A stretch of 64,000 bases of DNA from Embleya sp040629175 (lineage in GTDB: Bacteria; Actinomycetota; Actinomycetes; Streptomycetales; Streptomycetaceae), in assembly GCF_040629175.1 (NCBI RefSeq), contig NZ_JBEXUX010000022.1, forward strand, positions 62,001-126,000. The letters run 5' to 3'. Made by a program: the position numbers and the translations under genes. Under the pieces are notes generated by a model. The model did not search any database, was not told the origin of the DNA, and saw only the letters and a program-made list of their open reading frames with translations. Below, piece after piece: positions 62,212 through 64,000 of this stretch. Numbering within the stretch: position 1 is the stretch's first letter; each line of letters opens with the position of its first letter.

Positions 62212-62590
62212 ACTGCCGACCTTGCATGGCGGAAGTCCTGGGTTTCCCGGCGGGACGCGGGTGTTGCTCGGCTGGAAGCGCGCCGGCAACGGCGGTGTGG
62301 GTGGGTGCTTTCGTTGGGTTCGCCGGGGAGCGTTTCCGAGTGGGTCGGGCGCTTGCGGCGGGCGGTTGCGTCTTGGTCGGCGGCGGGTGGCTCAGTGCTA
62401 AACGGTCGGCGTGGACCGGCGGAGATGGGCCTGGTCCCACTGTCACCGGCGGTCAGGAGCCCTGGGTCCCCCGGCGAGACCCGGGTGTTGCTTGCCGGAA
62501 AGGCGCTGGCAACGGCGGAGCGGGTGGGTGCTTTCGTCGGGTCCGCCGGGGGACCTTTCCGAGTGGGTCGGGGCGTTTCGGCGGGGGTTT
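62212..62590 (+). repeat. Repeat family A, two copies in forward orientation
   Basis: A partial copy (to 62344) and a full one (62345-62567) of a unit of about 223 bp. Anchors: GTGTTGCTCGG..GGCAACGG at 62260 and GTGTTGCTTGCC..GGCAACGG at 62484, and TCCGAGTGGGTCGGG at 62335 and 62558. The same unit occurs inverted at 63217-64000. Confidence 0.8.
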
Positions 62591-62634
62591 CGGGGTGGGT
62601 GCGCAGGTGGAAGGGCTTTCGGGGGGCTTGGCGG

Positions 62635-63141
62635 GTCTCGATCCGGATCGCGGGACGCCTTCGGGCCCGTTGTTTCGTGCTGACCTGCGGTTTGGTGGGA
62701 CCGGCCGACGCGAGCGCGTGCCGGGGGCCGGGTTGTGCACCCCGGCGGCGGATTCCACGCGGGCAGTGACTCTCGGTGGGCGTTTCGGGTCGGATCCGCC
62801 GGGTGGAAGGCCGTCCGCAAGCCCTGAAGGGTCGCGACCCGGATCCCGAGACGGCTTCCCGCACTTGGGCTTCCGCTGACCTGCGGTTTTGTGGGGCCGG
62901 GCGGCGGGAGCGCGTGCCGCAGGCGGGGTTGTGCACTCCGGCGGCGGATTTCGCGTGGGTCGTGACTCTCGGTGGGCGTTTCGGGTCGGCGCGCCCGGGC
63001 GGAGAGCCGTCCGCGAGCCTGAAAAGTCGCGACCCGGATCCCGAGACGGCTTCCCGGACCCGGGGGTCCACTGACCTGGGGTTTTACGTGACCGGGCGGC
63101 GAGAGCGCGTGCCGGGGGCCGGGTTGCGCACTCCGGCGACC
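62635..63141 (+). repeat. Repeat family B, 195-bp tandem repeat
   Basis: CTGACCTGCGG anchors at 62680 and 62876 and CTGACCTGGGG at 63071, steps of 196 and 195 bp. Shared blocks include GAGCGCGTGCCG, GGCGTTTCGGGTCGG and CGACCCGGATCCCGAGACGG. The array starts and ends with partial copies and is enclosed by the A repeats. Confidence 0.85.
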
Positions 63142-63184
63142 GGAACCGCCCACTGCCGGCCCGCTTTTCTCTCCTCTTCCGCCA

Positions 63185-64000
63185 CCACACACCCACCGCC
63201 CGCCGAAACGCCCCGACCCACTCGGAAAGGTCCCCCGGCGGACCCGACGAAAGCACCCTCCCGCTCCGCCGTTGCCAGCGCCTTTCCGGCAAGCAACGCC
63301 CAGGTCTCGTCGGGGACTCAGGGCTCCCGGCCGCCGGTGACCGTGGACCCGGGCCCATCTCCGCCGGTCCACGTCGACCGTTTAGCACTGAGCCACCCGC
63401 GCCCAATCCGACCAAGGCGCGACCGCCGGCCGCGAACGCCCGGCCCACTCGGGAAGGCTCCCCGGCGGACCCGACGAAAGCACCCTCCCGTTCCGCCGTT
63501 GCCGGCGCCTTTCCGGCAAGCAACGCCCGCGTCTCGCCGGGGCGCCCAGGGCTCCTGACCGCCGGTGCCCGTGGGACCGGGCTGATCTCCGCCGGTCCAC
63601 GTCGACCGTTTAGCACTGAGCCACCCGCCGCCGACCAAGACGCGACCGCCGGCCGCGAACACCCGGCTCACTCGGGAAGGCTCCTCGGCGGACCCGACCG
63701 GACCGCCCTCCCTCCGCGCCGTTGCCAGCGCCTTTCCGGCAAGCAACGCCCAGGTCTCGCCGGGGAGTCCAGGGCTCCCGGCCGCCGGTGACGGTGGGAC
63801 CGGGCTGATCTCCGCCGGTCCACGTCGACCGTTTAGCACTGAGCCACCCGCTGCCCACCAAGACGCGACCGCCAGCTGCAACGGCCCGGCCCACTCGGGA
63901 AGGTTCCCCGGCGGACCTCACCGGGCTCCCCTCCCGCTCCGCCGTTGCCGGCGCCTTTCCCGCCGAGCAACACCCACCTCTCGCCGGGAAACCCAAGGCT
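63185..64000 (-). repeat. Repeat family A, at least four inverted copies, running off the window
   Basis: Units begin at about 63217, 63444, 63667 and 63890 (steps 227, 223, 223). Anchors: GTTTAGCACTGAGCCACCC at 63380, 63608 and 63831, and CTTTCCGGCAAGCAACGCC at 63282, 63509 and 63732. They are reverse complements of the copies at 62212-62590. Open frames through them were not accepted as genes. Confidence 0.85.

Noticed and set aside
62149..63996. Several open frames through the right-end repeats
   Set aside because: Frames are open in many directions, differ between copies and contain only Gly/Arg/Ser-rich sequence; explained by the repeats and G+C content.
62212..64000. Possible CRISPR array
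   Set aside because: Repeat units are 195 and 223 bp, adjacent without unique spacers, and no cas genes are present.

Overview
This window is a high-GC actinomycete chromosome segment, almost certainly from a member or close relative of the Streptomycetaceae. The evidence is the strongly G/C-biased third codon positions, frequent GTG and TTG starts, and a gene order that follows the Streptomyces chromosome core: nadC-coaX-lysS-lsr2-clpC, then mutY-disA-radA, ilvD-proC-acuC, bdtA-bS22, rsbN-bldN and rex-hemACD-hemB. The sporulation sigma factor BldN with its pro-sequence, its anti-sigma factor RsbN, the BldD-target regulator BdtA, Lsr2 and Rex all point to a sporulating filamentous actinobacterium. 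No rRNA, tRNA, CRISPR array, integrase or insertion sequence was seen.

Layout. 1-9.4 kb: NAD, CoA and lysyl-tRNA genes, a sortase-type (LAETG) surface protein, an M23 peptidase facing a BlaI-type repressor across a dyad, a damaged-looking DUF11 secreted protein gene and an ArgA-type acetyltransferase. 9.5-13.8 kb: lsr2, a primase/polymerase-like protein and clpC with a ClgR-like operator. 13.8-23.2 kb: accessory metabolism (MMPL exporter with divergent TetR, SDR, Zn alcohol dehydrogenase, TPR protein, lysoplasmalogenase and fatty acid hydroxylase pair, PRC-barrel protein, GNAT). 23.6-30.3 kb: a large AftB/ZomB-like GT-C membrane protein, mutY, a secreted protein, disA and radA. 30.4-33.6 kb: two tandem membrane proteins that join a sigma-factor-like N-terminus, a zinc anti-sigma motif, one membrane segment and an extracellular BACON-like domain. 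33.7-46.4 kb: housekeeping genes (ppx/gppA, ilvD, an ABC exporter, proC, HAD, MFS, acuC), then bdtA and the 32-residue ribosomal protein bS22. 46.6-52.8 kb: epimerase and acyltransferase, rsbN, bldN, a HAD phosphatase and a glutaredoxin-like protein. 53-58.8 kb: rex-hemA-hemC-hemD-hemB, a redox-controlled haem operon with two Rex-like operators. 59-62 kb: MarR/hydrolase and DUF4260/TetR modules with striking operator arrays. 62.2-64 kb: a non-coding mosaic of about 224-bp repeats in inverted orientation around a 195-bp tandem repeat, running off the window end.

Two sequence-level patterns run through the window. At least 17 genes have a TANNNT hexamer exactly 6-8 nt before the start codon and no Shine-Dalgarno sequence, indicating leaderless transcripts; this decides many start sites here. 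Convergent gene ends are closed by long, nearly perfect hairpins (13-25 bp stems, tiny loops), mostly without a U-tract.

Most promising for follow-up: the tandem sigma/ZAS/TM/BACON proteins, the 14-bp-period GATGCATC operator array at 59.6 kb, the composite inverted repeat at the right end, and the multi-operator rex promoter.
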